Assembly (NCBI GenBank): GCA_023405815.1 | Contig: JAEXXM010000014.1 | Coordinates: forward strand, 1 to 64,000 | Reading direction: 5' to 3' | DNA length: 64,000 nt | From: Pseudomonadota bacterium | GTDB lineage: Bacteria; Pseudomonadota; Alphaproteobacteria; Rhizobiales; Hyphomicrobiaceae | In this document: piece after piece, positions 15,882-24,521 of the stretch | Position numbering within the stretch: the first letter of the stretch is position 1 | Layout: each line of letters starts with the position of its first letter | Program-made: the position numbers and the translations under genes | Notes under the pieces: model-generated | Databases searched by the model: none | Told to the model about the DNA's origin: nothing | The model's input: the letters and a program-made list of their open reading frames with translations, nothing else

Positions 15882-17282
15882 CTACGCCTGCCGGCGCCGC
15901 CCAAGGTTCCGCCACACGGCGACCTCGATGCCGAGCGTCCGGCTGACCACCAGGCTATTGGCCAGGGCCCCCAGCGACAGCACCAGCGACGTCGAGGCCG
16001 CGGCGCCGATCAGGCCATAGTGCGGGACGAGCAGGAGGTTGAGCCCGATGCTCGACACCGCCATCGAGACCTGCACAGTGGCGCTGATCGCCTGCTTGCC
16101 GAGCATGTTGAGCAGGAATTCGGTGGGTCCCATCGCGGCGCGGAACAGGAAGCCTGCGACGAGGATGAGCATCACCGGATAGCCGGCGATGAACTGCGGC
16201 CCGAACAGCCACAGCAGCGGAATGCCGAGTATCAGGATTCCGGCGCCGGCCGCCAGCGACGGCCAGAAGGTCCAATGCGCGGCCTCGCGAGCGAAGCTGT
16301 CGAGCGCATCCTTGTCGCCGCGCGCGGCGAGTGACGCGAAGCGGTTCGCGACCGAGCTCCCCACCGCGTAGTGCACGAACATGATCAGCGACATCGTTTT
16401 CGCCGCGGCGAAGTAGATGGCGACGTCGGTCGGGGTCATGTAGTGCGAGACGATGAGCACGTCGGCGCTCTGCAGCGTGATCTCGCTGGCGTTGACGATG
16501 AGCAGCGGCCAGCTCGCCTTCAGCCATCGAGGAAAGTCGTAGCTGCGCGGGCCTTTGCCCACGCTCTCCCTCACCCGCCGCCGCATCAGCACCAACTGCA
16601 TGATGCTCGCGCCCCAGGTAGCGATGACGGCGGCAACGGCCGCCGTCGTCGCGAGCATTGGCATTCCGCACGCCAACGCGGCCGTCATCGCGGCGAGCAG
16701 CAGCGCCGGGCGCAGCACATACGGCGGCACCATCGACAGGCTCATCCAGGCGAATGCCTTGCCGATGCCGTCCTGCACCCATGACAGCGAGTAGAAGGGG
16801 ATGCAGGCGAGGCTGAGATACGCCGGCAGCATGAATGCGTCGTCGAATGGCTTGAACGCATAGAGCAGGCCCGCGCAGGCAAGGGCGATGGCGGTGCCGA
16901 TGGCGAAGGTCAGACGGGTCGTCCCGCTCACGATGCCGCGAACGAACGCCGTCTCGCCGGTCTCGCGATAGTGGGGAACGAAGCGGATGGTGGCGACGCC
17001 GAGTCCGAGGTCGGACAGCCCGCCGAGGATCATCACCCAGGTCCAGACGAAAACGTAGATGCCGTATTCGTAGCCGCCCATCCAGCGCGCCAGTGCGATC
17101 TGCGACAGGTAGAGGAGGCCGGCGCTCGCGCAGCGCAACGAGAACGCCGTCAAGGCATCGCGCTGCGCGCGATGGCGATCGTTCCTCGCCTGGAAGATCT
17201 CCGTCACTTGCGAGGGCACGAGCCTCAGCGCCTGCAGCAGGGCGTTCGGCTGGGCGGCGGCAGCGGCGGTGGACTGGCTCAT
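15882..17282 (-). CDS. Polysaccharide flippase (Wzx/MurJ-like, MOP superfamily)
   Basis: 466 aa from the ATG at 17282 (MSQSTAAAAAQ); the upstream in-frame extension to 17429 overlaps another gene and looks non-coding. About 12-14 hydrophobic segments are visible, e.g. AGLLYLSQIALARWMG, YGIYVFVWTWVMILGG and AIYFAAAKTMSLIMFVHYAV. The N-terminal segment with GxxEYGxYxFVWTW...LSDLGLG is typical of lipid-linked oligosaccharide flippases for O-antigen or exopolysaccharide. No other polysaccharide genes are nearby, so the substrate is unknown. It starts 10 bases after the small gene 17293-17508, with which it should be co-transcribed. Confidence 0.85.
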   Translation of the reverse strand: MSQSTAAAAAQPNALLQALRLVPSQVTEIFQARNDRHRAQRDALTAFSLRCASAGLLYLSQIALARWMGGYEYGIYVFVWTWVMILGGLSDLGLGVATIRFVPHYRETGETAFVRGIVSGTTRLTFAIGTAIALACAGLLYAFKPFDDAFMLPAYLSLACIPFYSLSWVQDGIGKAFAWMSLSMVPPYVLRPALLLAAMTAALACGMPMLATTAAVAAVIATWGASIMQLVLMRRRVRESVGKGPRSYDFPRWLKASWPLLIVNASEITLQSADVLIVSHYMTPTDVAIYFAAAKTMSLIMFVHYAVGSSVANRFASLAARGDKDALDSFAREAAHWTFWPSLAAGAGILILGIPLLWLFGPQFIAGYPVMLILVAGFLFRAAMGPTEFLLNMLGKQAISATVQVSMAVSSIGLNLLLVPHYGLIGAAASTSLVLSLGALANSLVVSRTLGIEVAVWRNLGRRRQA

Positions 17283-17292
17283 GCTGATGGCA

Positions 17293-17508
17293 TCAGGAAA
17301 GCATGCGGTCTTGCTGTCGCTCGCGCACGCGCTTGGCGACGTCCGCCCAGGCGAGGGAGCGACTGGCATCGCCGGTTTTGAAATGAAGGGCCGAGAAGAA
17401 GTCTGCGACTTCTGCCGCGTACAGTCCATGCATCGCCTCGAGAACGCCCGCCATGGCGTCCGACTCGGGGTCGTCTATGGATGGCTTTTCTTGCCAGATG
17501 TTTGCCAT
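17293..17508 (-). CDS. Small protein (71 aa) upstream of the flippase
   Basis: From the ATG at 17508 (MANIWQEKPSIDDPESDAM) to the stop at 17293, with CAGGATT upstream. The protein is soluble, acidic at the N-terminus and helical, with YAAEVADFFSALHFKTGDASRSL. The frame is open further upstream, but that part overlaps a divergent small gene and looks like a shadow. It lies 10 bases before the flippase start, so it is probably the first gene of a two-gene operon. The family is not recognised. Confidence 0.55.
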   Translation of the reverse strand: MANIWQEKPSIDDPESDAMAGVLEAMHGLYAAEVADFFSALHFKTGDASRSLAWADVAKRVRERQQDRMLS

Positions 17509-17644
17509 CGACTTCGAATCCTGTCGTGAGCTTTCTTCTCCGATGATCAGCAAGAAGCGCGCCACTGGTATCTGCGCCAAAATGAAACTTGCTGGCAGCC
17601 CATTCGTGCTAGTCTGGCGCCCTGCTGGCGCAGGAGGGCTCGCA

Positions 17645-17857
17645 ATGTCCCTATCGTCGCGGTTAACGCTTCTTTCTGCTGTCGCAATGGCGGTTGTGGC
17701 GGGACCGGCATATGCCGAGTCTGGCGCCGCGGGCGCATCCCCGCCGGCCCGGCCCGCTGAAAGTTGGTCTGCGCCGCAGCCGCCGAGCCAAAAGCAGGAC
17801 CGTCCCGCGCCCTCCGGGTGCCCGTATCGGGACGGCAAGCTCGAGCTGATCGTTTAG
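17645..17857 (+). CDS. Small exported protein (70 aa)
   Basis: The ATG at 17645 is preceded by AGGAGG at ideal spacing. MSLSSRLTLLSAVAMAVVAGPAYAES is a clear Sec signal peptide with an AYA cleavage site. The mature part is about 45 residues, Pro/Ala/Gln-rich, and ends in a conserved-looking GCPYRDGKLELIV segment with a single Cys. It diverges from the 71-aa gene at 17293-17508 across a 136-base promoter region. Function unknown. Confidence 0.65.
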   Translation: MSLSSRLTLLSAVAMAVVAGPAYAESGAAGASPPARPAESWSAPQPPSQKQDRPAPSGCPYRDGKLELIV

Positions 17858-17896
17858 GGACACCTGCACCCCGCTAGGGGCACACGTCCCATCTAC

Positions 17897-19015
17897 CTAT
17901 TGCTGCTGCTGGAAGGCCGCGGGTGCTGGCGGAGGCACGGTGCCGCGCAGTTGCACGGTCGCCGGGCCGCCATCGCCGCTCTCGGCGGCATCGGTGCCCG
18001 ACGGCTCGACGTCGATGGTGACGGTTTCCGGCTTGGGCTCAGGCGCCGCCTGAGGGCCCTTCTTCTTTGCCGCAATACGCTTCTTGGCCGCGGCCTTCTT
18101 CTTCGCCACCCGCGCCTTGCGCTCCTTGCATCCCCACGAGACGACGTCGTTGCGGACGCTCCGCACCTGAGCGGCTTCCGCAAGGGGCATGTTGTCGAGC
18201 GTGGTCGAGCTGAAGAGCTGCTTCCAGCCAGTCTGCTGGAACCCGTGCTCAAGAAGGCTGGCCGCCCGGATATTGCGTTCGGCGCTCGAGTTCTCGCCCA
18301 GCACGACGGCTATGATGCGCCGCCCGTCCCGGCTCGCGGTAGCGACGAGATTGAAACCGGAATCGCACGTGAAGCCGGTCTTCATGCCGTCCGCCCCGGG
18401 GAACGACTGCAATAGGCCGTTGTGTGTGACGAGGCGCCGCTCGCCGAGCCGCATCTCGGGCTTTTGCCAGTAGTGCGCATACTCTGGAAAGTCGTTGATG
18501 ATCGCACGTGCGAGCTTTGCGAGGTCGCGCGCCGTCGTCACCTGTGCCGCAGCGGGAAGCCCGTTGGCATTGACGAACACCGTCCGGTCCATGCCGAGCT
18601 GCTTGGCCTTGGCGTTCATCTGCTGGACGAACGCCGCCTCGCTGCCCGCGACGGTCTCGGCCAGCATCACCGCCACGTCATTCGCCGACTTGATGATCAG
18701 CGCCTGCAGCCCGAGGTGGACGCTCATCTGCCGCCCGACGGCGAGCCCGATCTTGCTCGGCGGCTGAACATGCGCCGCTTCCGAGCAGGTCAGCTTGCTC
18801 TTGAGGTCGATCTTCTTGGCCTTCAGCGCCTCGAACGTGAGGTAGGCCGTCATCATCTTGGTGAGCGACGCCGGGTGCCAGAGGCTGTCCGCCTCCTCGG
18901 AGAAAAGCACCTTGCTATTGGATACCTCGACGACGATCGCCGGGCCGGCCGCGACTTCGCGCGAGGCGAGGGCACCGAGCAGCAATAGGGCGACGAATGC
19001 GGTGCCGCGACGCAT
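17897..19015 (-). CDS. D-alanyl-D-alanine carboxypeptidase (S11 family)
   Basis: 372 aa from the ATG at 19015 (GGGGA just upstream); the longer frame to 19840 runs over the next gene and is not coding. A signal peptide (MRRGTAFVALLLLGALASREVAAG) precedes the penicillin-binding motifs SLTK (the SxxK nucleophile), SAN and KTG (KTGFTCDSG). It trims the terminal D-Ala of peptidoglycan stem peptides in the periplasm. The C-terminus is odd: a Lys/Ala-rich basic stretch (KARVAKKKAAAKKRIAAKKKG) followed by a Pro/Gln tail replaces the usual amphipathic anchor, perhaps for wall or polyanion binding. Confidence 0.9.
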   Translation of the reverse strand: MRRGTAFVALLLLGALASREVAAGPAIVVEVSNSKVLFSEEADSLWHPASLTKMMTAYLTFEALKAKKIDLKSKLTCSEAAHVQPPSKIGLAVGRQMSVHLGLQALIIKSANDVAVMLAETVAGSEAAFVQQMNAKAKQLGMDRTVFVNANGLPAAAQVTTARDLAKLARAIINDFPEYAHYWQKPEMRLGERRLVTHNGLLQSFPGADGMKTGFTCDSGFNLVATASRDGRRIIAVVLGENSSAERNIRAASLLEHGFQQTGWKQLFSSTTLDNMPLAEAAQVRSVRNDVVSWGCKERKARVAKKKAAAKKRIAAKKKGPQAAPEPKPETVTIDVEPSGTDAAESGDGGPATVQLRGTVPPPAPAAFQQQQ

Positions 19016-19176
19016 TAGGTTCCCCAGACAGTCTTCGACTTCGCCGGATACCATACTCGCCGCAGGTGCCGCAACGCAGCGGGCCGGCCTTTCGAGTGCG
19101 GTGTGACCCTCGGCGCACAGTTGCGGGCGGCCACATTTGGCCGCCCGTCCCATAAGTTGCCGCACTTCTTGGGCGA

Positions 19177-19812
19177 TCAGGCCGTAAGCGTGCGATAGGC
19201 GTGTGTGAAGGCGATCATCGATATGGGCACCGCCACGAAGATGCCGACGATGAGTGCGAGGAAGCCCAGGAGGTTGAGGCCGAGGAGTGCGAGCAACAGC
19301 AGGAACAGCTGCCACTTGTGACCCTTGGTGATGCGCCAGCTCTCTTTGATGGCCTCGATCGGGCCGAGACCGCGCTCGACGACGAGATAGGGTACGAAGC
19401 TGAGCCCGACGCCCAGGATGACGCCGGGGATGATGAAGGCGACGAGGCCGAGAAGGACAGCGATCGTCGTCAGAATATGTGCTCCGAGGAACCGCCAGAA
19501 CGGCCCCGGATTCCACAAGTCGGCGATCTGCGCACTCTCGACATTGTCGTGCGCGCGTAGCGCCAGCGTCGTTAGCCCGAGAGCAACGAAGATCGAGACC
19601 ACGACGCTGATGATAGAGATGATCACCTCGAAAGCTGTCAGCGGCTGCGGAATGATCTGACCGTCGGGACCGATCTCCGGTTGCGGTCCGAGTGCGCCGG
19701 GGAGGGCGCTGATGAGCATCGCCAGAAGAAGCGCGCCGATCAGGAACCAGGGCCGCTTCTTGAAGGTCTCCCATCCAAAGCTGATGCAGTCGCCAATCGA
19801 TAACGTGGGCAT
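19177..19812 (-). CDS. Multi-pass membrane protein (DUF975/YciC-like)
   Basis: 211 aa from the ATG at 19812, preceded by GGGAGG. It starts MPTLSIGDCISFGWETFKKRPW, the motif that opens many DUF975/YciC-type integral membrane proteins, followed by about five to six hydrophobic segments and LGPIEAIKESWRITKGHKWQLF, also typical of that group. It has no known reaction. It is a minus-strand gene 159 bases downstream of mgtE and 161 bases upstream of the carboxypeptidase; whether it is co-transcribed is unclear. Confidence 0.75.
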   Translation of the reverse strand: MPTLSIGDCISFGWETFKKRPWFLIGALLLAMLISALPGALGPQPEIGPDGQIIPQPLTAFEVIISIISVVVSIFVALGLTTLALRAHDNVESAQIADLWNPGPFWRFLGAHILTTIAVLLGLVAFIIPGVILGVGLSFVPYLVVERGLGPIEAIKESWRITKGHKWQLFLLLLALLGLNLLGFLALIVGIFVAVPISMIAFTHAYRTLTA

Positions 19813-19971
19813 GGTGCCTCCCGAAATAGCCTTGGGCCAAAGCTCTAGCGTGAAAGAATCAACGGGCAATGATGCGCCAGGCCGGAATTGCGATGAATGG
19901 CCCGCAACGGTTCGTCGTCAGTTCCGTGTGGAACAGTCGCCTAGGCAACCTAGAGGTCGCCTGCACTTCGA

Positions 19972-21321
19972 CTAGAGCAACGTGCCGCGTAGGATGACGA
20001 GGGCGACGCTGAAATAGATGACGAGCCCCGTGACGTCGACGAGCGTCGCAACGAACGACGCCGAGGCGCTGGCCGGGTCGAACCCCAACCGCTTCATCAC
20101 GAACGGCAGCATCGCCCCGGCCAGCGAGCCGAACGTGACGATGCCGACGAGGCCGGCAGCGACCGTGAGCGCGACCAGCCCCCAATGCGGTCCGTAGTCG
20201 TAGATGCCGGATACCTGCCAGGCGACGATGCGCACGATCCCGAGCGCGGCGAGAATCCCGCCCAGAACGAGGCCCATGGGGACTTCGCGCATGGCGACGC
20301 GCCACCAGTCGCGCAGGCGGATCTGATCCAGCGCCAGCGCGCGGATGAGCAGCGAGGTCGACTGCGAGCCGGAATTGCCGCCCGAGCTCATGATCAGCGG
20401 TATGAACAGCGTCAGCACCACCGCGCGCGCCAGCTCGTCCTCGAAGTGCTGCATGGCGCTCGCCGTCAGCATCTCGCCGATGAACAATACGCACAGCCAT
20501 CCGGCACGCTTGCGGATCATCTGCAGGAAAGTGATCTCGAGATAGGGCTCGACCGCGCCTTCGACGCCGCCGAACTTCTGCACGTCCTCGTCGCTTTCGG
20601 CGACGATGGTATCGATGACGTCGTCGACGGTGATGATGCCGAGCACCTGGTGGCGCGCGTTCAGCACCGGAATGGCGAGCAGGTCGTGGATGGAGAAAAG
20701 CCGAGCCACCTCTTCCCGGTCTGCATCGGCAGCGACCCAGATCGGCTCATCGCCCGCGCCGACGGTCAGAATGGACTGCTGCGGCTCGCTCGCGATGATC
20801 TCGCGCAGCGACACGATACGCACCAGCCCGCGCGTGCGCGGATCGACGACGAGCACCATGTAGACGGTCTCGCGCGACTTCTGCACTTCGCGGATATACT
20901 CGAGTGTCTTGCCCACCGTGTACGTCGAGGGCACGCTCGTGAACTCGGTCGTCATCAAGCTGCCCGCCGAGCCTTCCGGATAGGCGAGCAGCAGCTTCAG
21001 CTGCATCGCCGTCTCGAAGTCGACCTGTGCGAGCAAAGCGCTGCGGTCATAGCCGTCGAGCTGGCGCAGCGTGTCCGCCGCTCGGTCGGCGGACATGCCC
21101 TTCAGGATCTTGCCGGCGAGCTTGCCCGGCAGCTCCAGCATTATATGGCCGCCGTTCTTCAGCTCCGAGCGGTCGAGAACGTCTATGGCGCGCTCGATTG
21201 GCAGCTGTGCGATCAGCGCAGCGGCGCGCTCGGCGTCCTCCTCGTTGAGGCGCTCGACGATGTCGGCGATGTTGAGATCGGCGAACGGATGCGTAGCAAC
21301 CGGCGCGACGGTATCTTCCAT
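19972..21321 (-). CDS. mgtE: Magnesium transporter MgtE
   Basis: 449 aa, normal for the family. The N-terminal helical domain spans residues about 10-130 (LNEEDAERAAALIAQLP). Two CBS domains span about 135-255 (STYTVGKTLEYIREVQ; DLLAIPVLNARHQVLGIITVDDVIDTI). Five membrane helices run from about 285, with the signature FIPLIMSSGGNSGSQS. It is a Mg2+ channel/transporter of the inner membrane, gated by Mg2+ binding to the cytosolic domains. The roughly 250-base leader upstream contains a short ORF (21373-21426) that might be regulatory. Confidence 0.96.
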   Translation of the reverse strand: MEDTVAPVATHPFADLNIADIVERLNEEDAERAAALIAQLPIERAIDVLDRSELKNGGHIMLELPGKLAGKILKGMSADRAADTLRQLDGYDRSALLAQVDFETAMQLKLLLAYPEGSAGSLMTTEFTSVPSTYTVGKTLEYIREVQKSRETVYMVLVVDPRTRGLVRIVSLREIIASEPQQSILTVGAGDEPIWVAADADREEVARLFSIHDLLAIPVLNARHQVLGIITVDDVIDTIVAESDEDVQKFGGVEGAVEPYLEITFLQMIRKRAGWLCVLFIGEMLTASAMQHFEDELARAVVLTLFIPLIMSSGGNSGSQSTSLLIRALALDQIRLRDWWRVAMREVPMGLVLGGILAALGIVRIVAWQVSGIYDYGPHWGLVALTVAAGLVGIVTFGSLAGAMLPFVMKRLGFDPASASASFVATLVDVTGLVIYFSVALVILRGTLL

Positions 21322-21372
21322 GGCTCACCTCGGGTTTCCGCCGTCGCGGGTGCCCGTGGCGAGCGCGAGAGC

Positions 21373-21426
21373 TCAGGCCACGACGCGGCGCGACGGCACG
21401 GACAATCGACTACTGTCGCTTGGCAT
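21373..21426 (-). other. Possible 17-codon leader ORF upstream of mgtE
   Basis: GGAGAG lies 8 bases before an ATG at 21426. The ORF (MPSDSSRLSVPSRRVVA, then TGA) ends 51 bases before the mgtE start, and a GTGGC/GCCAC hairpin overlaps its end. It resembles a translated leader, but it is not proline-rich like known mgt leader peptides. Speculative. Confidence 0.3.
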
Positions 21427-21595
21427 CGGTTTCTCTCTCCAGGGATTGGCGGCGCGCAAAAGAAGAATGCGCGGTCGCCGCGGCTCATATGGACCTGCCG
21501 TGCGCGGCGGTCAAGCCGCGTGAGCGGATGTCATTCCTGCGTTGTGATTGAAGTGCTGGCCGCGCGCGTGCGCCCGTGCGGGGACCGCGATCAGT

Positions 21596-21919
21596 TCAGA
21601 TTGCGGCCCTCCGCGTGGCGCCGCGAACGGCCTGAGCCACCCTCGTTGCCTGGGACACGCTGCCGATCTTGCTCCCCGGCAGGATCTTCCGCCGCCGCGT
21701 GCTCGGGGTGGAACGCATGCCGTCCGACGCAGTGCGGCCCGCGCTTGGCGGCGGCACGAAATTGGCGCGGCGGGACGCAAGCGCGCGATGCGCCGCTTCA
21801 ACGAGCTTGGCGTTGGCCTCGTACTTCCGCAGGCGCTTGATCTCCTTGCTCACCCGACGCAGCGCCTTGGCGAAGACCTGCTTGCGCTTCTGCAGGTCAG
21901 CCGTGCTAGGCCTTGGCAC
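21596..21919 (-). CDS. Small basic coiled-coil protein (107 aa), uncertain
   Basis: The frame starts with GTG at 21919 and has only a weak GAAGA upstream. The N-terminal half is a charged helix (KALRRVSKEIKRLRKYEANAKLVEAAH). The C-terminal half is Ser/Arg-rich and probably disordered, ending in TRRAAI. No family is recognised. It is upstream of the mgtE leader on the same strand. Both strands are open here, so it is only moderately likely to be real. The stretch 21920-22144 shows nothing else I can support. Confidence 0.4.
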   Translation of the reverse strand: MPRPSTADLQKRKQVFAKALRRVSKEIKRLRKYEANAKLVEAAHRALASRRANFVPPPSAGRTASDGMRSTPSTRRRKILPGSKIGSVSQATRVAQAVRGATRRAAI

Positions 21920-22144
21920 GATCTTCGGATCGTTCTAGCTGCCCAGGGGGCAACGGAAGCAATTGGAAATTCAACAGATTTGTAAACCATGAGAGCAAGG
22001 TCGAGCTACTGAGCCAAAGCGGCAGCTAGCTTGCAAACCCGAAATCGCCGCCCCATATCAGACCCAAATAAACGCAGCCCGCCCTTCAGGCCGTGGCGCC
22101 TCTCTGATCCATGTGCCCAAGAAGGGAACTTAAGGGAGGTAGTC

Positions 22145-22618
22145 ATGGCGATTTCGCCAACACTCCGGCGGCACCTCGAAGATCACCAGGTGAGCTTTGA
22201 CGTCCTGGCGCATGAGCGCACGCTTCATTCCCTCGCAACGGCCAAGGCCGGCTCGGTCCCCGAGGATAATCTGGCCAAGGCGATCCTCATCCGCAAGCAG
22301 GACGGGTTCCTGCTGGCCATCGTTCCTGCCTCGCACAACGTTGCGCTGGACGCCCTTGGACGTTGGCTCAAGCAGCCGGTCTGCCTCGCGACCGAGGAGG
22401 ATGTGGCGGCAATCTTCGACGATTGCGAGCCGGGTGCAATTCCCCCGATCGCAGACGCCTTCGGCCTGCCGGCCGTCATGGATGAGCACCTCGAAGGCTT
22501 GAATCACATCTACTTCGAAGGCGGCGACCATTGCACCCTCGTCCATCTCCGAGGTGGAGACTTCCGTCGTCTGACGGCGAGGACTCCTCACGCTCCCATC
22601 GGGACGCCCATCCATTGA
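22145..22618 (+). CDS. YbaK/EbsC-type aminoacyl-tRNA deacylase
   Basis: 157 aa from the ATG at 22145, with GGGAGG upstream; the frame continues to 22031, but this start has the clear site. Family features are VSFDVLAHERTLHSLATAKAGSVPEDNLAKAILIR, where the Lys of the AKA segment is the conserved catalytic/substrate Lys, and GAIPPIADAFGLPAVMDEHL. Such proteins hydrolyse mischarged aminoacyl-tRNAs such as Cys- or Ala-tRNA(Pro) in the cytoplasm. The CBS-domain gene follows 24 bases later. Confidence 0.85.
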   Translation: MAISPTLRRHLEDHQVSFDVLAHERTLHSLATAKAGSVPEDNLAKAILIRKQDGFLLAIVPASHNVALDALGRWLKQPVCLATEEDVAAIFDDCEPGAIPPIADAFGLPAVMDEHLEGLNHIYFEGGDHCTLVHLRGGDFRRLTARTPHAPIGTPIH

Positions 22619-22642
22619 TTGTCACCTGAACGGGCGCTCTCG

Positions 22643-23077
22643 ATGGCGACGGTAAGGGAAGTCCTGAGGCAGAAGGGCCACGTAGTTCACTGGATCGAGC
22701 CCGGTGCGTCGGTCCGTGACGCCGTGAGGGTGATGGCCGAGCGCAACATCGGAGCGTTGCTCGTCATGGAGGACGGCCAGCTGGCGGGTATCATTACGGA
22801 AAGAGATTACGCCAGAAAGGTCGTCTTGAAGGGCCGGACATCTGCCAGCACCCTTGTGCGGGAAATCATGGCGACAAGGCTCGTCGTTGTCTGCCCGGAT
22901 CAAAAAGTCGAGGAATGCATGGCCGTGATGACGGCGAGGGCAATCCGTCACCTTCCGGTCGTCGAGAACGGAGACGTCGTCGGGATTGTCTCCATCGGCG
23001 ACATGGTCAAGAGCATCATCGCCGACCAAAAGTTCATCATCGAGCAGCTCGAGCATTACATTCACGGCGTCCGCTAG
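22643..23077 (+). CDS. Two-CBS-domain protein
   Basis: 144 aa from the ATG at 22643 (an earlier TTG at 22619 is possible). It is essentially a single CBS pair: VHWIEPGASVRDAVRVMAERNIGALLVMEDGQLAGIITERDYARKVVLKG and VVCPDQKVEECMAVMTARAIRHLPVVENGDVVGIVSIGDMVK. Such proteins bind adenosyl ligands (AMP, ATP, NADH, SAM) and act as energy or redox sensors; the target is unknown. It probably shares an operon with the upstream deacylase. Confidence 0.9.
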   Translation: MATVREVLRQKGHVVHWIEPGASVRDAVRVMAERNIGALLVMEDGQLAGIITERDYARKVVLKGRTSASTLVREIMATRLVVVCPDQKVEECMAVMTARAIRHLPVVENGDVVGIVSIGDMVKSIIADQKFIIEQLEHYIHGVR

Positions 23078-23175
23078 CCGCTATCCCCATCCTGCTTGCG
23101 CCTCGCCATTTTCTGAACTCCGAATCGCATTGGCTTAGGGGCATAGCCAGTTCGGAGGCCAGTTCGGAGGTATGC

Positions 23176-23406
23176 ATGGCACTCATCGGTCCATCCAACG
23201 CAACGATCGCGTCGCTTGCCTCGCAAGGCCTCGCAGATCCCGCTTCGTTGACCGTCGATGACGTTCGAGCCATCTGCGCCGTGGCGCTGACGCGCGTGCC
23301 CGACCATCGCCAGAGCGAGATCGTGCGTGCGCGCCCCACCTACGAGCAGATCGATATGGAATTGGCGATCGCGCGCTACTGCGATCAGCTCGACGCGGCG
23401 GCCTGA
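23176..23406 (+). CDS. Small protein of unknown function (76 aa)
   Basis: The ATG at 23176 is preceded by GGAGG 6 bases upstream. The sequence begins MALIGPSNATIASLASQGLADPASL and includes VRAICAVALTRVPDHRQSEIVRARPTY. It looks like a compact soluble helical protein with no signal peptide. It ends 26 bases before the tRNA-Leu remnant, on the opposite strand. No family recognised. Confidence 0.6.
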   Translation: MALIGPSNATIASLASQGLADPASLTVDDVRAICAVALTRVPDHRQSEIVRARPTYEQIDMELAIARYCDQLDAAA

Positions 23407-23432
23407 TAGATCAAAGGCTAGCGCTCGGCGTT

Positions 23433-23488
23433 TGGTGCCCCAGGCCCGACTCGAACGGGAACACCCTTGCGGATAACAGATTTTGAGT
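23433..23488 (-). pseudogene. 3' half of a split tRNA-Leu(CAA)
   Basis: Read on the minus strand, the fragment starts ACTCAAAATCTG (anticodon loop and 3' anticodon stem), then carries a variable arm, a T-arm (CCCG/CGGG around TTCGAGT) and the acceptor strand CTGGGGC followed by CCA. It has no 5' half next to it. The matching 5' half (GCCCCAG acceptor, ACAGA anticodon stem) is at 24522-24560. Joined at the shared ACTCAAAAT, the two make a well-paired tRNA-Leu with a CAA anticodon. Confidence 0.85.
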
Positions 23489-23499
23489 ACTCTTCGAGA

Positions 23500-23586
23500 T
23501 GGTGCCCGGAGTCGGAGTCGAACCGACATACCCTTGCGGATGCGGGATTTTGAGTCCCGTGCGTCTACCAGTTCCGCCATCCGGGC
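23500..23586 (-). tRNA. tRNA-Leu(CAA)
   Basis: An 87-base gene with encoded CCA. The acceptor stem GCCCGGA/TCCGGGC, anticodon stem CGGGA/TCCCG with loop CTCAAAA (anticodon CAA), a long variable arm as expected for Leu, and T-stem GTCGG/CCGAC all pair perfectly. It lies inside the insertion that splits another tRNA-Leu of the same anticodon, 11 bases from the 3' remnant. Confidence 0.97.
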
Positions 23587-23672
23587 GACCTTTGAGGCGG
23601 GGCATTGCTACAGCCTTTGCCACGGAAAGGAAAGGTCTTCCGACGCGGCAGATTTGTGGTTCCGTTTCGCCT

Positions 23673-24305
23673 CTACTCGGCATGGACGGCTAGCGTACGT
23701 AGCTCACGCCCAGCGTCCCGAATAATGTCAATCGCCGAATGAAGGAACAGGGCCGCTATACCTGCTGCGACCAGGATGTCGGGCCATGCCGTACCGCTTA
23801 GATAGACCAGGATGGCGGCGGCTACGACGGCGACGTTGCCGATGGCATCGTTTCGACTGAACAACCACACAGCTCTGACGTTGGCGTCACCGCTCCGGTG
23901 CGCCGTTAAGACGAGGGCGCAGGCAACATTAACGCCGAGCGCAATGAGGCCGACAACGCCCATCACTTCCGCGACGGGCTCATTTGCGACTAACACCCGA
24001 TAAAGCGTAGAGGCCAGGACACCCAAGCCGAGCACGGCCAGGAACACGCCCTGCAACAGCGCGGCTCGGGATCGCCACACGGCAGCCCAGCCTATTGCCA
24101 ATAAACCAAGGAGCGTAATGAGGCCGTCGCCGAGGAAATCAAGAGCATCGGCCTTCAAAGCTTGCGATCCTGCCAGGAAGCCGCTGACGATCTCGACACC
24201 GCCCATGCTCAGGTTTAGAGCAACCACGATGCCAAGGGCGCGCTTGTATGTCGGGTCGGCCTGCGTCAGGTTCTTCGGTATGCAGCCGCAATCGTCGCTC
24301 GCCAT
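23673..24305 (-). CDS. Cation diffusion facilitator family efflux protein
   Basis: 210 aa, shorter than the usual roughly 300 because it lacks a long C-terminal cytosolic domain. An N-terminal Cys cluster (MASDDCGCIPKN) could bind metal. Membrane helices include ALGIVVALNLSMGGVEIVSGF, LITLLGLLAIGWAAVW and NDAIGNVAVVAAAILVYLSG. The zinc-site acidic/His positions of CDF proteins are visible as DALDFLGD in helix 2 and SRNDAIGN in helix 5. It exports divalent metal ions in exchange for protons. It is the only protein gene in the tRNA-Leu insertion, so it is likely acquired cargo. Confidence 0.85.
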   Translation of the reverse strand: MASDDCGCIPKNLTQADPTYKRALGIVVALNLSMGGVEIVSGFLAGSQALKADALDFLGDGLITLLGLLAIGWAAVWRSRAALLQGVFLAVLGLGVLASTLYRVLVANEPVAEVMGVVGLIALGVNVACALVLTAHRSGDANVRAVWLFSRNDAIGNVAVVAAAILVYLSGTAWPDILVAAGIAALFLHSAIDIIRDAGRELRTLAVHAE

Positions 24306-24521
24306 CCAAGTCTTCCCTGCTTCCCTCCAAGCACAGCGGAAACCATGCTGTCTGCCGCGTCTAGTGCCACAACTACCTTAGGCTTTTGCCACAGGGACGC
24401 TGATCAGCAAATTTCGTCGCGCTAAAGCAGCGATTTGGTGGGCGCTGAGGGGATTGATGCCGAAAGACTTCCCGCCTTCCGCCATCGAGTCTGCTGACTT
24501 CATGCAGGTAGACCGCAGATC

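Noticed and set aside
19016..19840. Upstream part of the 647-aa frame containing the carboxypeptidase
   Set aside because: It overlaps the DUF975-like gene in another frame; the signal peptide and ribosome binding site place the true start at 19015.
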